Part shown: in pieces, positions 51,167 through 59,623 of the stretch
How the letters are laid out: each line of letters begins with the position of its first letter
Numbering within the stretch: the first letter of the stretch is position 1
Assembly: GCF_018919385.1 (NCBI RefSeq)
Contig: NZ_JAHLMF010000012.1
Coordinates: 64,483-128,482, forward strand
Source of the DNA: Geomonas diazotrophica
Lineage (GTDB): Bacteria > Desulfobacterota > Desulfuromonadia > Geobacterales > Geobacteraceae
Direction: 5' to 3'
DNA length: 64,000 nt
Notes under the pieces: model-generated
What the model was told of the DNA's origin: nothing
Databases searched by the model: none
What the model saw: the letters and a program-made list of their open reading frames with translations, nothing else
Translations under genes and position numbers: made by a program

Positions 51167-51574
51167 GCCTCACCCCCGCTGAAAAATGCCAGCGCACTAT
51201 AGCAACGACGCCTTAGACGAGGCAACCCCTTTTTATGCAACAGTTCAAAGTTTGAAATTCACCGGCGACCAGGGATTCGATAGCAACATCAGCGCCTGCA
51301 CTTGAGGTAACCCTCGACAAGGAGGTGGTGACCAAAGGGGAGCCGCCGAAGGTTCCTGAACCTTGACGATGATGCCGCCTCAGGTTAAAATCGGCGCCAC
51401 GCATGATCCCCTGCTGTGCGCCAAGAACGCGGGGGGGGGGGCAGTGGTGACGTCATGGGCGTCCAGGGCATGGCAGTCGGGGATAATTGAAGGGATGGAT
51501 GAAGGTCGGTCGGAAGTTATCTGCTCGCGGCGACGGGTAAAGACAAATCTCCTCCCCGTCGTGCGTCGGAGTTG
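51167..51574. other. Gap without a supported gene
   Basis: A 216-nt open frame (51363-51578) has no SD or recognisable product. A run of G residues lies near 51430-51440. Otherwise nothing recognised. Confidence 0.4.
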
Positions 51575-51602
51575 TTGACACAATGGGCGCTGTATTTAGA
51601 AT
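51575..51602 (+). promoter_or_regulatory. Sigma-70 promoter for a 58-residue protein
   Basis: TTGACA (51575-51580), 16-nt spacer, TAGAAT (51597-51602), 44 nt before ATG 51646. Confidence 0.7.
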
Positions 51603-51645
51603 TGTCTAATCGGCCCAACACTCATTCTAGAACGCGGAGAGAACG

Positions 51646-51822
51646 ATGAACCCAGATCTGGCTAGACTGACCCCGGGGCAGAAGTTGATGAAACAGGCGA
51701 TACATGAGATCGACGACTACTTCGGCGAAGGAGTGGCGTTCAAAAACATCGACTTCCTAGGCGAGTACATGCAGACCCTCGCGATCCTGGAACTGAAGGA
51801 AACGCTCAGGAACAAGCTCTAG
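51646..51822 (+). CDS. Small cytoplasmic protein of 58 residues
   Basis: Read directly from the sequence: ATG 51646 with SD GGAGAG, stop at 51820-51822. The protein starts MNPDLARLTPGQKLMKQAIH and contains DDYFGEGVAF and LGEYMQTLAILELKETLRNK. It is helical, acidic, and has no signal peptide or membrane segment. Promoter, SD and codon use all support translation. It is convergent with the histidine kinase gene. I do not recognise a family. Confidence 0.65.
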   Translation: MNPDLARLTPGQKLMKQAIHEIDDYFGEGVAFKNIDFLGEYMQTLAILELKETLRNKL

Positions 51823-51830
51823 GGGGCGGG

Positions 51831-53384
51831 TCACCCTGTCTTTTTGGGCAGGGAGAACCAGAAGCAGGCGCCTGCGCCCACGCCCCCCTCGGCCCAGACC
51901 CTGCCGCCGTGCCTGAGCACGATGCGCTGCACGATAGCGAGCCCGACGCCGGTTCCCTCGAATTCCTCGTTGGCGTGCAGCCGCTGGAACAGCCCGAATA
52001 GCTTGTTGGCGTAGGCCTCGTCGAAACCGACACCGTTATCCCTGACGTAGATTTCCTGCTCGTTTTCCCGGTCCACCGCGCCGACGGCTATCCTCGCGGC
52101 AGCACGGGAACGGGTGAATTTCACCGCGTTGCCGATCAGGTTGATCAGCACCTGGCGCAACATGGCGGCGTCGCCCAAAACCACCGGAAGCGGCGCGATG
52201 TCCCATTCGATCTCTCTCTCTTGCAGGTCCCCCTGCAGATCTGCCACGATTTCCCGCACCAACAGACCCAGGTCCACCCACCCTTTCATCATCTCGCTGC
52301 GCCCCATCCTGGAGAACGCCAGCAGGTCGTCGATGAGAAGCCCCATCTTCTTCGCCGCGCCGCTGATGACGTCGAGGTAGTGGCGGCTCTTCTCGTCCAG
52401 TCCCGTCCCGGCCTTGGAGCTCAGCAGGTCGACGAACCCGATGATATGCCGAAGCGGCGCGCGCAGGTCGTGCGAGACCGAGTAGCTGAACGACTCCAGT
52501 TCCCGGTTGGTTGCCGCCAGCTGCTCCAGCTGGTTCCTGAGGGCGAGGTTCAGTTCCATGATCTTCGCCTCCCCCTGCTTTTGAATGGTGATGTCCCGGA
52601 TAACGGCGAAGACCCAGGTTGCATCCTGCGCCTCGATGGGGTTCAGCATGATGTCCACCGGGATCTCGGAGCCGTTTTGGTGGCGCCCGTACAGCTCCAG
52701 GCCGATCCCCATCTTGCGGGCCCTGGGATCGCCGAAGTAGTTGCGCAGGTGCTGACGGTGGCGTTTGTGGAAACGCTTGGGGATGAGGAGTTCGATGCGC
52801 TGCCCCACCAGCTCCTCGCGCATGTAGCCGAAGGTCACTTCGGCCTGCTGGTTCACCTTCCGGATCACGCCGCCGCCGTCCACCACCACGATGGCGTCGG
52901 GCGCGGTTTCGAAGAGACGCTCCAGCATGGTGCGGCTCTTCGCCATGGCCTCCTCGGAAGCCCGCCGCTCGGTGTTGTCGTGCAGTATCAGCACATACCC
53001 CGTGCGCTCGTCGGCCGTGTCACGCAGCTCGTTGATCGTGATGGCCGCCCAGAAACGGCTGCCATCCTTGCGCAGACGCCACCCCTGCAGCTCGACGCTC
53101 CCCATGCTGCCCGTTATGGCGAGCTCCCGCTGCGGCGCACCCGAGCGAATCTCCTCCTTGGGGTGCAGCACGGAGAAGTGTCTCCCCAGGATCTCGTGGG
53201 CGAGGTACCGGGTGATGCGCTCGGCGCCGCTGTTCCACGAGATGATCTCGCCCTTTAGGTTGAGCAGGATCAGGGCGTAGTCCTTTACCTGTTCCGCCGC
53301 CAGGCGAAACAACTGGTCCCTTGCCCGCTGCGAGGGTTCCGGTACGACGGCGGTTGTCTTGTCTTCATCGTGTTTGTCGACCAT
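51831..53384 (-). CDS. Soluble PAS-PAS sensor histidine kinase
   Basis: The product is 517 residues and has no transmembrane helix. Two PAS domains (about 20-140, with WNSGAERITRYLAHEILGRH; and about 145-270, with IRKVNQQAEVTFGYMREELV) are followed by a short coiled coil. Then come HisKA (SFSYSVSHDLRAPLRHIIGF, phospho-acceptor His) and HATPase_c (LINLIGNAVKFT, VRDNGVGFDE, GTGVGLAIVQRI). Only bacteriophytochrome-like families share this HisKA variant (SHDLRAPLRHI), but no bilin-binding domain is present. The cognate regulator is not adjacent. Signals for the PAS domains are unknown. Confidence 0.88.
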   Translation of the reverse strand: MVDKHDEDKTTAVVPEPSQRARDQLFRLAAEQVKDYALILLNLKGEIISWNSGAERITRYLAHEILGRHFSVLHPKEEIRSGAPQRELAITGSMGSVELQGWRLRKDGSRFWAAITINELRDTADERTGYVLILHDNTERRASEEAMAKSRTMLERLFETAPDAIVVVDGGGVIRKVNQQAEVTFGYMREELVGQRIELLIPKRFHKRHRQHLRNYFGDPRARKMGIGLELYGRHQNGSEIPVDIMLNPIEAQDATWVFAVIRDITIQKQGEAKIMELNLALRNQLEQLAATNRELESFSYSVSHDLRAPLRHIIGFVDLLSSKAGTGLDEKSRHYLDVISGAAKKMGLLIDDLLAFSRMGRSEMMKGWVDLGLLVREIVADLQGDLQEREIEWDIAPLPVVLGDAAMLRQVLINLIGNAVKFTRSRAAARIAVGAVDRENEQEIYVRDNGVGFDEAYANKLFGLFQRLHANEEFEGTGVGLAIVQRIVLRHGGRVWAEGGVGAGACFWFSLPKKTG

Positions 53385-53438
53385 TGTCTGTGCCTGTGCT
53401 GTAGCTACCGTTATTGCGACCTCGCGGGACGCAGCCGG

Positions 53439-53897
53439 CTACCTTGCCGGGATGACGGATTCGAAACTCTGCATCCAGTTGGTGCCGTCACCGAGCCCAT
53501 GGCTCCCTCCATCGCTGCCGAGGTACTTATAGGTGATGCGGAGCCGATCCCCCGCAGCGAGTGCAGCCGGGATCCTGATGGTGAAATCGGCACTTTCGTC
53601 CAGTCCCAGTTCGGACGGCACGACGAAGGTCATCCCCTGCACCAGGACCTTGCCACGGCCGTCCAGCTGCGACGCCCATATCTCCAGGTTACGCATCCGG
53701 AAGTAGCGCACGTTCTTCACCACCCCCTGGACGACGGTGCTCCCGCCGGCGGGCCGCACCTCCCATCCCATCAGGACGTCGAATTGCTTGTACTGATGCG
53801 GCAGGGCTGCCAGGCGCTGCTGCTGCAGGTCGGGATACGTGGCGCAGGCGCCGAGGAGGAGCAGCAATATTAAAAAGATGGGTCTAGGTCGTCTCAT
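53439..53897 (-). CDS. Lipoprotein with FxLYD-like beta domain
   Basis: The product is 152 residues from ATG 53897 (GAAGGAGGTG upstream); lipobox LLLGAC. The mature domain shows GGSTVVQGVVKNVRYFRMRN, LEIWASQLDGRGKVL and GDRLRITYKYLG, a sandwich like FxLYD/YcfL-type lipoproteins in which an added or altered strand decorates an Ig-like fold. It lies 54 nt from the kinase start on the same strand, so the two may be co-transcribed. Function unknown. Confidence 0.65.
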   Translation of the reverse strand: MRRPRPIFLILLLLLGACATYPDLQQQRLAALPHQYKQFDVLMGWEVRPAGGSTVVQGVVKNVRYFRMRNLEIWASQLDGRGKVLVQGMTFVVPSELGLDESADFTIRIPAALAAGDRLRITYKYLGSDGGSHGLGDGTNWMQSFESVIPAR

Positions 53898-54022
53898 GTG
53901 ACACCTCCTTCGAACAGCTGATATTTTACGCCACTGGGGGGTAATGCACAACGCGGCGACGGAGTTTGTTCGGCAGGGGAGGGGGAGGTTGACTGGAAGA
54001 GGGAGACCCGGAGCCGGGGAGT

Positions 54023-54050
54023 GGCGCTGCCTCAGCCGGACGGCAGCGCC
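54023..54050 (-). terminator. Hairpin after Spy-like gene
   Basis: GGCGCTGCC / GGCAGCGCC, 9-bp perfect stem with 10-nt loop, 9 nt past the stop on the minus strand; no T run. Confidence 0.45.
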
Positions 54051-54059
54051 TGTGGAGGG

Positions 54060-54557
54060 TTACCTGTCGTGACCGGCGCGGTGACCCGGGGCGCCGTGGG
54101 GTGCCTCGCGCAGCGCCTTGAACTTGGCCGCCTGCTCGGGCGTCAGCAGGGCGAGAAACTGCCTGGTCTGCGCCCCCCTCTGCACCGCGAAGTCCGCCTG
54201 CAGCGCCGAGACCTTTGCCGCCTGGGCCCTGATGGCGGGTTCGTCGGCGCTGCCGGAGCGGACCAGGGCCTGCAGCTCGTGCCGCTCATGCCTTAGGGAG
54301 GCGAACAGGGGGGCGTTCTTGGCGCGCCCGGCCTCGAAGATGGCGCGCGCCTCGTTCCTTTGCTGTTCGGAGAGTCCCAACTCCCGGGCCATCTTCCTGA
54401 GCATGGCACGAGGACCCCCATGTTTTTGCTGCTCGAAACATCCTTTGCCGCCTTCCCCCTCAGCCGGGCCGTAGCCGGCGAACGCGCTTTGAGCACCCAA
54501 AGCCGCAGTTGCGGTGATGCAGGTGAATAGTGCCAGTTGCCTTAGCTGTCTTTTCAT
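54060..54557 (-). CDS. Spy/CpxP-family periplasmic chaperone
   Basis: The product is 165 residues: signal peptide (LALFTCITATAALGAQSAFA), then the helical LTxxQ family layout with LRKMARELGLSEQQRNEARA and, near the end, LALLTPEQAAKFKALRE. Spy/CpxP proteins are small cradle-shaped periplasmic chaperones induced by envelope stress and metals. The C-terminus is His-rich (APHGAPGHRAGHDR in part), which could bind metal. AAAAGGAGAA precedes ATG 54557. No Cpx or Bae kinase is next to it. Confidence 0.82.
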   Translation of the reverse strand: MKRQLRQLALFTCITATAALGAQSAFAGYGPAEGEGGKGCFEQQKHGGPRAMLRKMARELGLSEQQRNEARAIFEAGRAKNAPLFASLRHERHELQALVRSGSADEPAIRAQAAKVSALQADFAVQRGAQTRQFLALLTPEQAAKFKALREAPHGAPGHRAGHDR

Positions 54558-54747
54558 ATCGATTCTCCTTTTGGGTCTGGCTTAGCGGCCAGCTCTTCCG
54601 GCTACGGTATGAACCTAAGGTACCTGGCGATTATGAAGCAAATATGAAGGAATTGAGGAAATCGTCGCCGCGTGCTTTCGGGACGACTCGCGGCGTTGTG
54701 ACCGGAGGGGATATGAGTGTTGCCTCCTGATTTAACCAGAGCCGTCC

Positions 54748-54775
54748 TTGCCATCACGGTCTACATTGCTAGAAT
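54748..54775 (+). promoter_or_regulatory. Sigma-70 promoter for the small GPERR-motif gene
   Basis: TTGCCA (54748-54753), 16-nt spacer, TAGAAT (54770-54775), 48 nt before ATG 54823. Confidence 0.6.
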
Positions 54776-54822
54776 GTACTAACGAGCTTGAACTTCGCTG
54801 AACCATCATCGAGGAGGGGGCT

Positions 54823-55026
54823 ATGAAAATTCCGGTTGTGTTTGCTGATGAAAGACGCGGGCTGGTAAAAGCAGAGGAACTCCAGAAATTGATAGAGCAG
54901 GCAGCGATAGTATCCTTCTTGCGCAGCGACGGCGAGTGCGTGCAGGTCGGGGTCGACAGCGTGAGAGGGATGGGTGGGAGAACCTATCGCGGCCCCGAGC
55001 GCAGGGGGAACGTCCTGTTCTGCTGA
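54823..55026 (+). CDS. Small conserved protein with GPERR motif
   Basis: The product is 67 residues and cytoplasmic. It begins MKIPVVFADERRGLVKAEEL and ends GRTYRGPERRGNVLFC. The Y-x-GPERR end recurs in several short proteins of Geobacter and relatives, where its role is not known. SD GAGGAGGGGG, a sigma-70 promoter upstream and an intrinsic terminator downstream make this a well-formed single-gene unit, so it is very likely expressed. Confidence 0.7.
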   Translation: MKIPVVFADERRGLVKAEELQKLIEQAAIVSFLRSDGECVQVGVDSVRGMGGRTYRGPERRGNVLFC

Positions 55027-55050
55027 GCAAGTCCCCGCACCGCAAGAGAC

Positions 55051-55087
55051 AAGGCCGGCCTTCTTCATCGAGCCGGCCTTTGCTTTT
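55051..55087 (+). terminator. Rho-independent terminator
   Basis: AAGGCCGGC / GCCGGCCTT, 9-bp stem with 12-nt loop, then TGCTTTT. Confidence 0.8.
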
Positions 55088-55346
55088 GGCCAACCTCCGG
55101 TTTCCCGCCTGTTATACAAATCCGCCATTATTTACAGTTTTGCAAAACACCGAGGGCCCTTTTGCATTTATGCGAAAGCACTCCGGCGACGCGGCGGCAA
55201 CGATCAACGTGCTGATATCACGCCGCATCGGGGTGACCCGGCGGTTTTATCGGCGGCGAGGTCTTTCGCCGTTGTGCGAAAAAGGCCTGGCTCACCCGGC
55301 ACCGATCCGCCCACCCGTCGCCCGCTAACATGCTGATTTTGCGCGA

Positions 55347-55364
55347 TTCGTAAAAATATACGAA
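55347..55364. promoter_or_regulatory. Palindrome, possible operator near the OFA transporter promoter
   Basis: TTCGTA-aaaata-TACGAA is a perfect inverted repeat 13 nt upstream of the -24 element. A second TTTCGC-N6-GCGAAA palindrome lies at 55264-55281. They may bind a regulator; the protein is unknown. Confidence 0.4.
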
Positions 55365-55376
55365 ATCGTAAAACAT

Positions 55377-55392
55377 TGGTATGCGAGTTGCT
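55377..55392 (+). promoter_or_regulatory. Sigma-54 -24/-12 promoter candidate for the OFA transporter
   Basis: TGGTATGCGAGTTGCT has GG and GC spaced by 10 nt and an exact TTGCT -12 box. It ends 47 nt before the start codon. Confidence 0.6.
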
Positions 55393-55439
55393 AAGATCTG
55401 TGACAAGAGTCGTCAATCCCAACATGGAGGTATAAAGGC

Positions 55440-56741
55440 ATGTCACAACCAACATCTAACAAGGGCTGGCAGGTAGTCTTCGCTGGAACCGGAATCAACC
55501 TGGCGCTCGGGGTGCTGTATGCCTGGAGTATCTTCAAGGGGGCCATCAAGGCGTCCATCGAGAAGGGTGGCCCCGATGCCTTCCAATGGAGCCTCGGCTC
55601 CATCAACGATCCGTACGCTCTCTGCTGTCTCGCCTTCGCCTTCTCCATGATCCTGGCGGGGAAGTGCCAGGACAAGATCGGTCCGGCCAAGACCGCCCTG
55701 ATCGGTGGCCTCCTGGTTGGGGCAGGCTTCTCCCTCATGGGGTACTCCAACAGCTACGCCGCCTGGGTCACCGGCTTTGGCGTACTGGCCGGTTCGGGCT
55801 TCGGCTTCGGCTACTCCGCCGCCACCCCGCCGGCGCTTAAGTGGTTCTCCTCCAAGAAGACCGGCCTCATCGCAGGCATCGTGGTCGCCGGTTTCGGTCT
55901 CGCCCCGGTGTACATCGCGCCGCTTTCCAGCTACCTCCTGGGCGCCTACGGCATCCAGCAGTCCATGTACATCCTCGCCGCCGGCTTCGCGGTCATCGTC
56001 TGCGGCCTCTCCTTCGCCCTCGCCAACCCGCCCAAGGGTTACGTTCCCGCGGAACCGGCCCTCAAAGGTGACGAGAAGGCCGCCCCGGCGAAGAAGGCCG
56101 TACACGACGCAAACGTCGGCGAGATGCTGCGCTCTCCCAAGTTCTACATGCTCTGGGCAACCTTCTTCATCGGTGCGGGCGCTGGCCTCATGGTGATCGG
56201 CTCCGTCGCGGGGCTGGCCAAGAAGAGCATGGGCCCCATGGCCTTCGTGGCGGTGGCCATCATGGCCATCGGCAACGCCTCCGGCCGCGTCGTGGCCGGC
56301 GTCCTCTCCGACAAGATCGGCCGTCGCGCCACCCTGACCCTCATGCTCGGCTTCCAGGCGATCCTCATGTTCGCCGCGGTCCCGGTGGTCGGCTCCGGCT
56401 CCGCAGCCATGCTGGTGCTGCTCGCCTCGCTGATCGGCTTCAACTACGGCTCCAACCTGACCCTCTTCCCCTCCTTCGCCAAGGACTACTGGGGCTTCAA
56501 GAACTACGGCCTCAACTACGGCGTGCTGTTCTCCGCCTGGGGCGTCGGCGGCCTGGTCATGGGGCGCGTCTCGGAGATGATGAACGCGCAGCCGGGCGGC
56601 CTGAACAAGTCCTTCATCCTGGCCGGTTCCTGCCTGGCGCTGGGCACCGTGATCACCTTCTTCCTGCGTGAGAAGAAGGCGGTCGAGGTCGAGGCCACCG
56701 AGATGGCAGGCGAGAAGGTCACCGTCAAGGTTTCCGCCTAA
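55440..56741 (+). CDS. OFA-family major facilitator transporter
   Basis: The product is 433 residues with 12 predicted helices. Features include an N-terminal GWQVVFAGTGINLALGVLYA helix, the MFS cytoplasmic loop CQDKIGPAKTALIGG between helices 2 and 3, GFGFGYSAATPPALKWFS typical of oxalate/formate:antiporter-family proteins, and DKIGRRATL in the second half. Related Geobacter proteins are annotated as lactate or formate/oxalate transporters; the true substrate is a small carboxylate. GGAGG precedes ATG 55440. A sigma-54 type promoter and palindromic sites lie upstream and a terminator downstream, indicating a single regulated gene. Codon bias is strong (GGC, CTC, GCC), suggesting high expression. 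Confidence 0.85.
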   Translation: MSQPTSNKGWQVVFAGTGINLALGVLYAWSIFKGAIKASIEKGGPDAFQWSLGSINDPYALCCLAFAFSMILAGKCQDKIGPAKTALIGGLLVGAGFSLMGYSNSYAAWVTGFGVLAGSGFGFGYSAATPPALKWFSSKKTGLIAGIVVAGFGLAPVYIAPLSSYLLGAYGIQQSMYILAAGFAVIVCGLSFALANPPKGYVPAEPALKGDEKAAPAKKAVHDANVGEMLRSPKFYMLWATFFIGAGAGLMVIGSVAGLAKKSMGPMAFVAVAIMAIGNASGRVVAGVLSDKIGRRATLTLMLGFQAILMFAAVPVVGSGSAAMLVLLASLIGFNYGSNLTLFPSFAKDYWGFKNYGLNYGVLFSAWGVGGLVMGRVSEMMNAQPGGLNKSFILAGSCLALGTVITFFLREKKAVEVEATEMAGEKVTVKVSA

Positions 56742-56770
56742 CGTGTTCTGCAGCGTAGGCTGAAAAAAAG

Positions 56771-56805
56771 AAGGGCCATGCAAATTCTGCATGGCCCTTT
56801 TTTTA
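56771..56805 (+). terminator. Rho-independent terminator
   Basis: AAGGGCCATGCA / TGCATGGCCCTT, 12-bp stem with 5-nt loop, then TTTTTT. Confidence 0.9.
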
Positions 56806-56854
56806 AGGATGATGTTATTATGGCGCACTCTTAATAAACCCGCCCACTCTGGAG

Positions 56855-58033
56855 ATGATCGTGTCTGAAGAAGAGTCCGCCTTCGATACCAGTTATGTAA
56901 CCATCATGCTGGTCGTCTTCCTGGTCGTGACAGGTCTTGCCATCGATATCGGGTACATGTACGTCAGCGAGGAGGACCTGTTGCATTCCGCCGAGATGGC
57001 GGCCCTGACCGGGGCGCAGAGCATCAAGCAGCGCTACCTTTTGCAGGCACAGACCGACCCGGCCCGCTTGCCCGGCGTCTCCGAGGACCCGGTCCAGTCC
57101 CAGGCGAGGGCCGCCGCGGTGGACCTCGTCACCGGCAAGCACGATGCCGCGGCCCTGGTCGGGCTTTTGAACAACAACGGCAACGCCCTCACCGGCGACA
57201 ACGACATCACCGTCGGCTTCTGGAACATGAGCAGCCGCAGCTACACCCCCGGCGCCACCCCGGTGAACGCCATGCAGGTAAGGACCAGGCGCACCGCCGA
57301 GAGCAGTTCGGTCGGGCTTGGGACCCTGGGTACCTTCATCGCCAAGATCAGCGGCACCGAGGACTTCGGTTCCACGCCGGTGGCAACGGCCGCGCTGGTC
57401 CCCGGGACCCGCTCCAACATAGCCATCTGCTCCGAGGCGTGCCAGCCCTCCTGTACCTTCCCCCAGATCTGCGGCATCGCCGAGCGGCGCATGAGCCATG
57501 CCGCCTGGAACCCCCAGTCAGCCGGCTCCCTCTCCGGCCGCTACCTCTACACCTCCCTTTTGCATCCGGTGACCATCACCAACTCCATGTCCGACCTGGT
57601 CTGCCAGGAGATGCCGGTACAGGAGGTCTGCGGCCTCCCCATCTTCGCCGCGGCCAGCAACAGCGACGCCGTCCTGCGCGACATCAAGGCGATGATGTAC
57701 GACCCCCAGGTGGACCGCTCCAACAAGGAATACGACAGAAACGGCAAGCTGGTCGGGTGGTGGGTGATCGTTCCCGCCACCGACTGTTCCGGCTTCCTCC
57801 CCGGCGAGAGCTACCAGCAGCATACCGTGACAAGGTACTCGCTGGTGCGCATCAGCAGGATCTGCACCGGCGGCGCAGCCGGGTGCGGCAAGTCCTCGAC
57901 CCAGGCGGACCTCCCCGCCACCTCCTGCACCCCGGGAGCCGACGGGCTCTACATCGACCGGATTTCCTGTGTCGGGTGCGACAGCCAGGCGAGGAAGCTT
58001 CTGCCGGGGCTGCGCCCGGTCCTGGTGGACTAG
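56855..58033 (+). CDS. TadG-like pilus-assembly family protein
   Basis: The product is 392 residues. One N-terminal transmembrane helix (SYVTIMLVVFLVVTGLAIDI) is followed by the GYMYVSEEDLLHSAEMAALTG region, the conserved start of Flp pilus TadG/TadE-like and related proteins (helix, then DxxxxxxxxxLQxxADAAALAG in classic TadG). The remainder is periplasmic with about a dozen cysteines, some in pairs (CSEACQPSC, CVGC). No tad/flp genes accompany it, so it may be an orphan. The helix after SEEESAFDT probably anchors it in the inner membrane. Start at 56855 lacks a strong SD. Confidence 0.68.
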   Translation: MIVSEEESAFDTSYVTIMLVVFLVVTGLAIDIGYMYVSEEDLLHSAEMAALTGAQSIKQRYLLQAQTDPARLPGVSEDPVQSQARAAAVDLVTGKHDAAALVGLLNNNGNALTGDNDITVGFWNMSSRSYTPGATPVNAMQVRTRRTAESSSVGLGTLGTFIAKISGTEDFGSTPVATAALVPGTRSNIAICSEACQPSCTFPQICGIAERRMSHAAWNPQSAGSLSGRYLYTSLLHPVTITNSMSDLVCQEMPVQEVCGLPIFAAASNSDAVLRDIKAMMYDPQVDRSNKEYDRNGKLVGWWVIVPATDCSGFLPGESYQQHTVTRYSLVRISRICTGGAAGCGKSSTQADLPATSCTPGADGLYIDRISCVGCDSQARKLLPGLRPVLVD

Positions 58034-58035
58034 CG

Positions 58036-58446
58036 GTGACAGCGCCGGGGGCGCCGGATAGCCAACGCTGCCAGTCGGCGGCTCCGCCGGAACTGCAACA
58101 GGCCATCGACGAGTTCAACGCCGGCGAATGGTTCGAGTGCCATGAGACGCTCGAAGAGCTCTGGGTGGGCGAGAAGGGGGAGCTGCGGGATTTCTACCAG
58201 GGGCTCTTGCAGGTCGCGGTGGCGCTGTATCACTGGCGCAACGGCAACTTCAAGGGGGCCGAGGGGCTCTTGCAGCGAGGCTCCGGCCTTTTGAGGAGGG
58301 TCTCCGAACGCTGCCTCGGGGTCGACGTGGCGGCGCTGGTGGCGGAGGCGGGCGTGCTGCGCGAGGCGCTCCTCGGTTTGGGGGAAGAGCGGATGGCCGA
58401 ACTGGACCCGGCCCTGATTCCGAAACTGCGCCGGCCTGACGCCTGA
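58036..58446 (+). CDS. DUF309-family protein
   Basis: From GTG 58036 the product is 136 residues. It contains FNAGEWFECHETLEELWVGE and YQGLLQVAVALYHWRNGNFK, the two conserved helices of DUF309, a small all-helical family with invariant E, H, E, W residues suggestive of a metal or nucleotide site. No enzymatic role is established. It begins just after the TadG-like stop (2 nt), so may be co-transcribed. A strong terminator follows. The longer frame from 57439 is a chance overlap. Confidence 0.82.
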   Translation: MTAPGAPDSQRCQSAAPPELQQAIDEFNAGEWFECHETLEELWVGEKGELRDFYQGLLQVAVALYHWRNGNFKGAEGLLQRGSGLLRRVSERCLGVDVAALVAEAGVLREALLGLGEERMAELDPALIPKLRRPDA

Positions 58447-58466
58447 AACGCCGGTTCCGAAACTGG

Positions 58467-58502
58467 AAAAGCCGCCCCGGGATCCCGGAGGCGGCTTTTT
58501 TA
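58467..58502 (+). terminator. Rho-independent terminator (bidirectional)
   Basis: AAAAGCCGCC...GGCGGCTTTTTT, stem interrupted by a CGGG/CCCG inner pair. It also lies 17 nt past the convergent carbonic anhydrase stop. Confidence 0.85.
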
Positions 58503-58518
58503 TACGATGCGGAGCGGC

Positions 58519-59208
58519 TTACTTCAGCAGGGTTACCTTGCCGTCGTCCAGGTCGTACTTGGCGGCGACGATCTTGATCTTGCCTTCCTTCAGCTCCTTG
58601 GCCAGGAGCTTGGACTTCTTGGGAAGTTCGGCGGCAACGGCCTTGGCGTTGATCTCGACCGCGCACTCCACGATCTCCTCCTTCGTTTTGCCCTTGCAGG
58701 TGGTCTTGGCCTTCTTCGCGGCAGGCGCTATTTCCTTCACGATGGCGCCGATGTTCCCTTCCGGCTTGCCTCCGGCGACCGTTGCGGTGACCGCGCCGCA
58801 GCGCTCGTGCCCAAGCACCATGATGAGCGGGGAGCCGAGGTGCTCGGCGGCGTACTCCACGCTCCCCAGGACCAGCGGGTCGGCGACGTTGCCGGCAACG
58901 CGCACCACGAAAACCTCACCCAGCGACTGGTCGAAGATGATCTCGGGGGGGACGCGGGAGTCGGAGCAGGAGAGGATGATGGCGTAGGGGTGCTGGCTCT
59001 TGGCCAGCTTGCCGCGGGCCGTGGCGTCGCACAGCGCCGATGCCGACATCTTGCTCTCCACGTAGCGCGTGTTGCCGTCCATAAGTTTCTGAAGCGCCTG
59101 GTCGGCGGTGATGCCGCTCCCTTCGCCGGAAGCGAACGCGATGCCGATCGTTGCGGACAGGGCCGCTGCCAGTATCGCGATCCTGCGTGCTACTTTGCTG
59201 CTCTTCAT
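58519..59208 (-). CDS. Periplasmic beta-class carbonic anhydrase
   Basis: The product is 229 residues from ATG 59208 (AAAGGAGGAAAG upstream), with a signal peptide (ILAAALSATIGIAFA). Zinc-site motifs of beta-carbonic anhydrases are complete: CSDSRVPPEIIFDQSLGEVF (Cys and the Asp-Arg dyad) and GHERCGAV (His and Cys). RVAGNV is also kept. The protein hydrates CO2 to bicarbonate in the periplasm. Beta-class enzymes are more often cytoplasmic, so the Sec signal is of interest. It stands alone and is divergent from a small membrane protein gene. Confidence 0.9.
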   Translation of the reverse strand: MKSSKVARRIAILAAALSATIGIAFASGEGSGITADQALQKLMDGNTRYVESKMSASALCDATARGKLAKSQHPYAIILSCSDSRVPPEIIFDQSLGEVFVVRVAGNVADPLVLGSVEYAAEHLGSPLIMVLGHERCGAVTATVAGGKPEGNIGAIVKEIAPAAKKAKTTCKGKTKEEIVECAVEINAKAVAAELPKKSKLLAKELKEGKIKIVAAKYDLDDGKVTLLK

Positions 59209-59450
59209 AGTCTTTCCTCCTTTGATGTAGTCCGGGTGGGCTCCCGAAACTGGTCCAGCCCTCATTGGGGCAATTGCAGGTCATGAAAAAAAGGGGCGGC
59301 TCATTTTACACGAAAAGTAATATTATGCCAGTCCAATCTGACCTCTCCTTTAGGGGGATCGGGTGGCATGCGGGGATGGGAAGGTTGACAACCGTCGGCG
59401 CTTCAGGCAGATTGGGCAGGCGTAAAGACACGGGAAAAGCGGGGGAGAGG

Positions 59451-59615
59451 ATGTTTCTTTTGAAGCTTTTGGGTATCGGAGTGCTGGTCACGGCGGGAAT
59501 CGCCATGATCGCCTTTTTGGAAGAGAAGCTGGTGAGCGGGCCGCGCAGGCGGCAGATCGCCGAAAGGGCGCGCCAGAAGCTGGCGGGCGGCTCGAAAGGC
59601 GAGGGGGACGCCTAA
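59451..59615 (+). CDS. Small single-helix membrane protein, 54 residues
   Basis: ATG 59451 follows GGGGGAGAGG. The product has one transmembrane helix (LLGIGVLVTAGIAMIAFL) and a basic, Arg-rich tail (GPRRRQIAERARQKLAGG). Longer in-frame starts extend upstream with no SD or conserved features. Unknown function. It is convergent with the DUF1634 gene, 8 nt away. Confidence 0.6.
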   Translation: MFLLKLLGIGVLVTAGIAMIAFLEEKLVSGPRRRQIAERARQKLAGGSKGEGDA

Positions 59616-59623
59616 CCTCCCCG

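Noticed and set aside
55443-56828. 461-codon minus-strand open frame
   Set aside because: Antisense to the OFA transporter, caused by strong GC3 bias; His/Gly/Glu-rich product with no domain.
56855-58033. Flp/Tad pilus locus
   Set aside because: Only one TadG-like gene is present; no prepilin, ATPase or secretin gene lies nearby.
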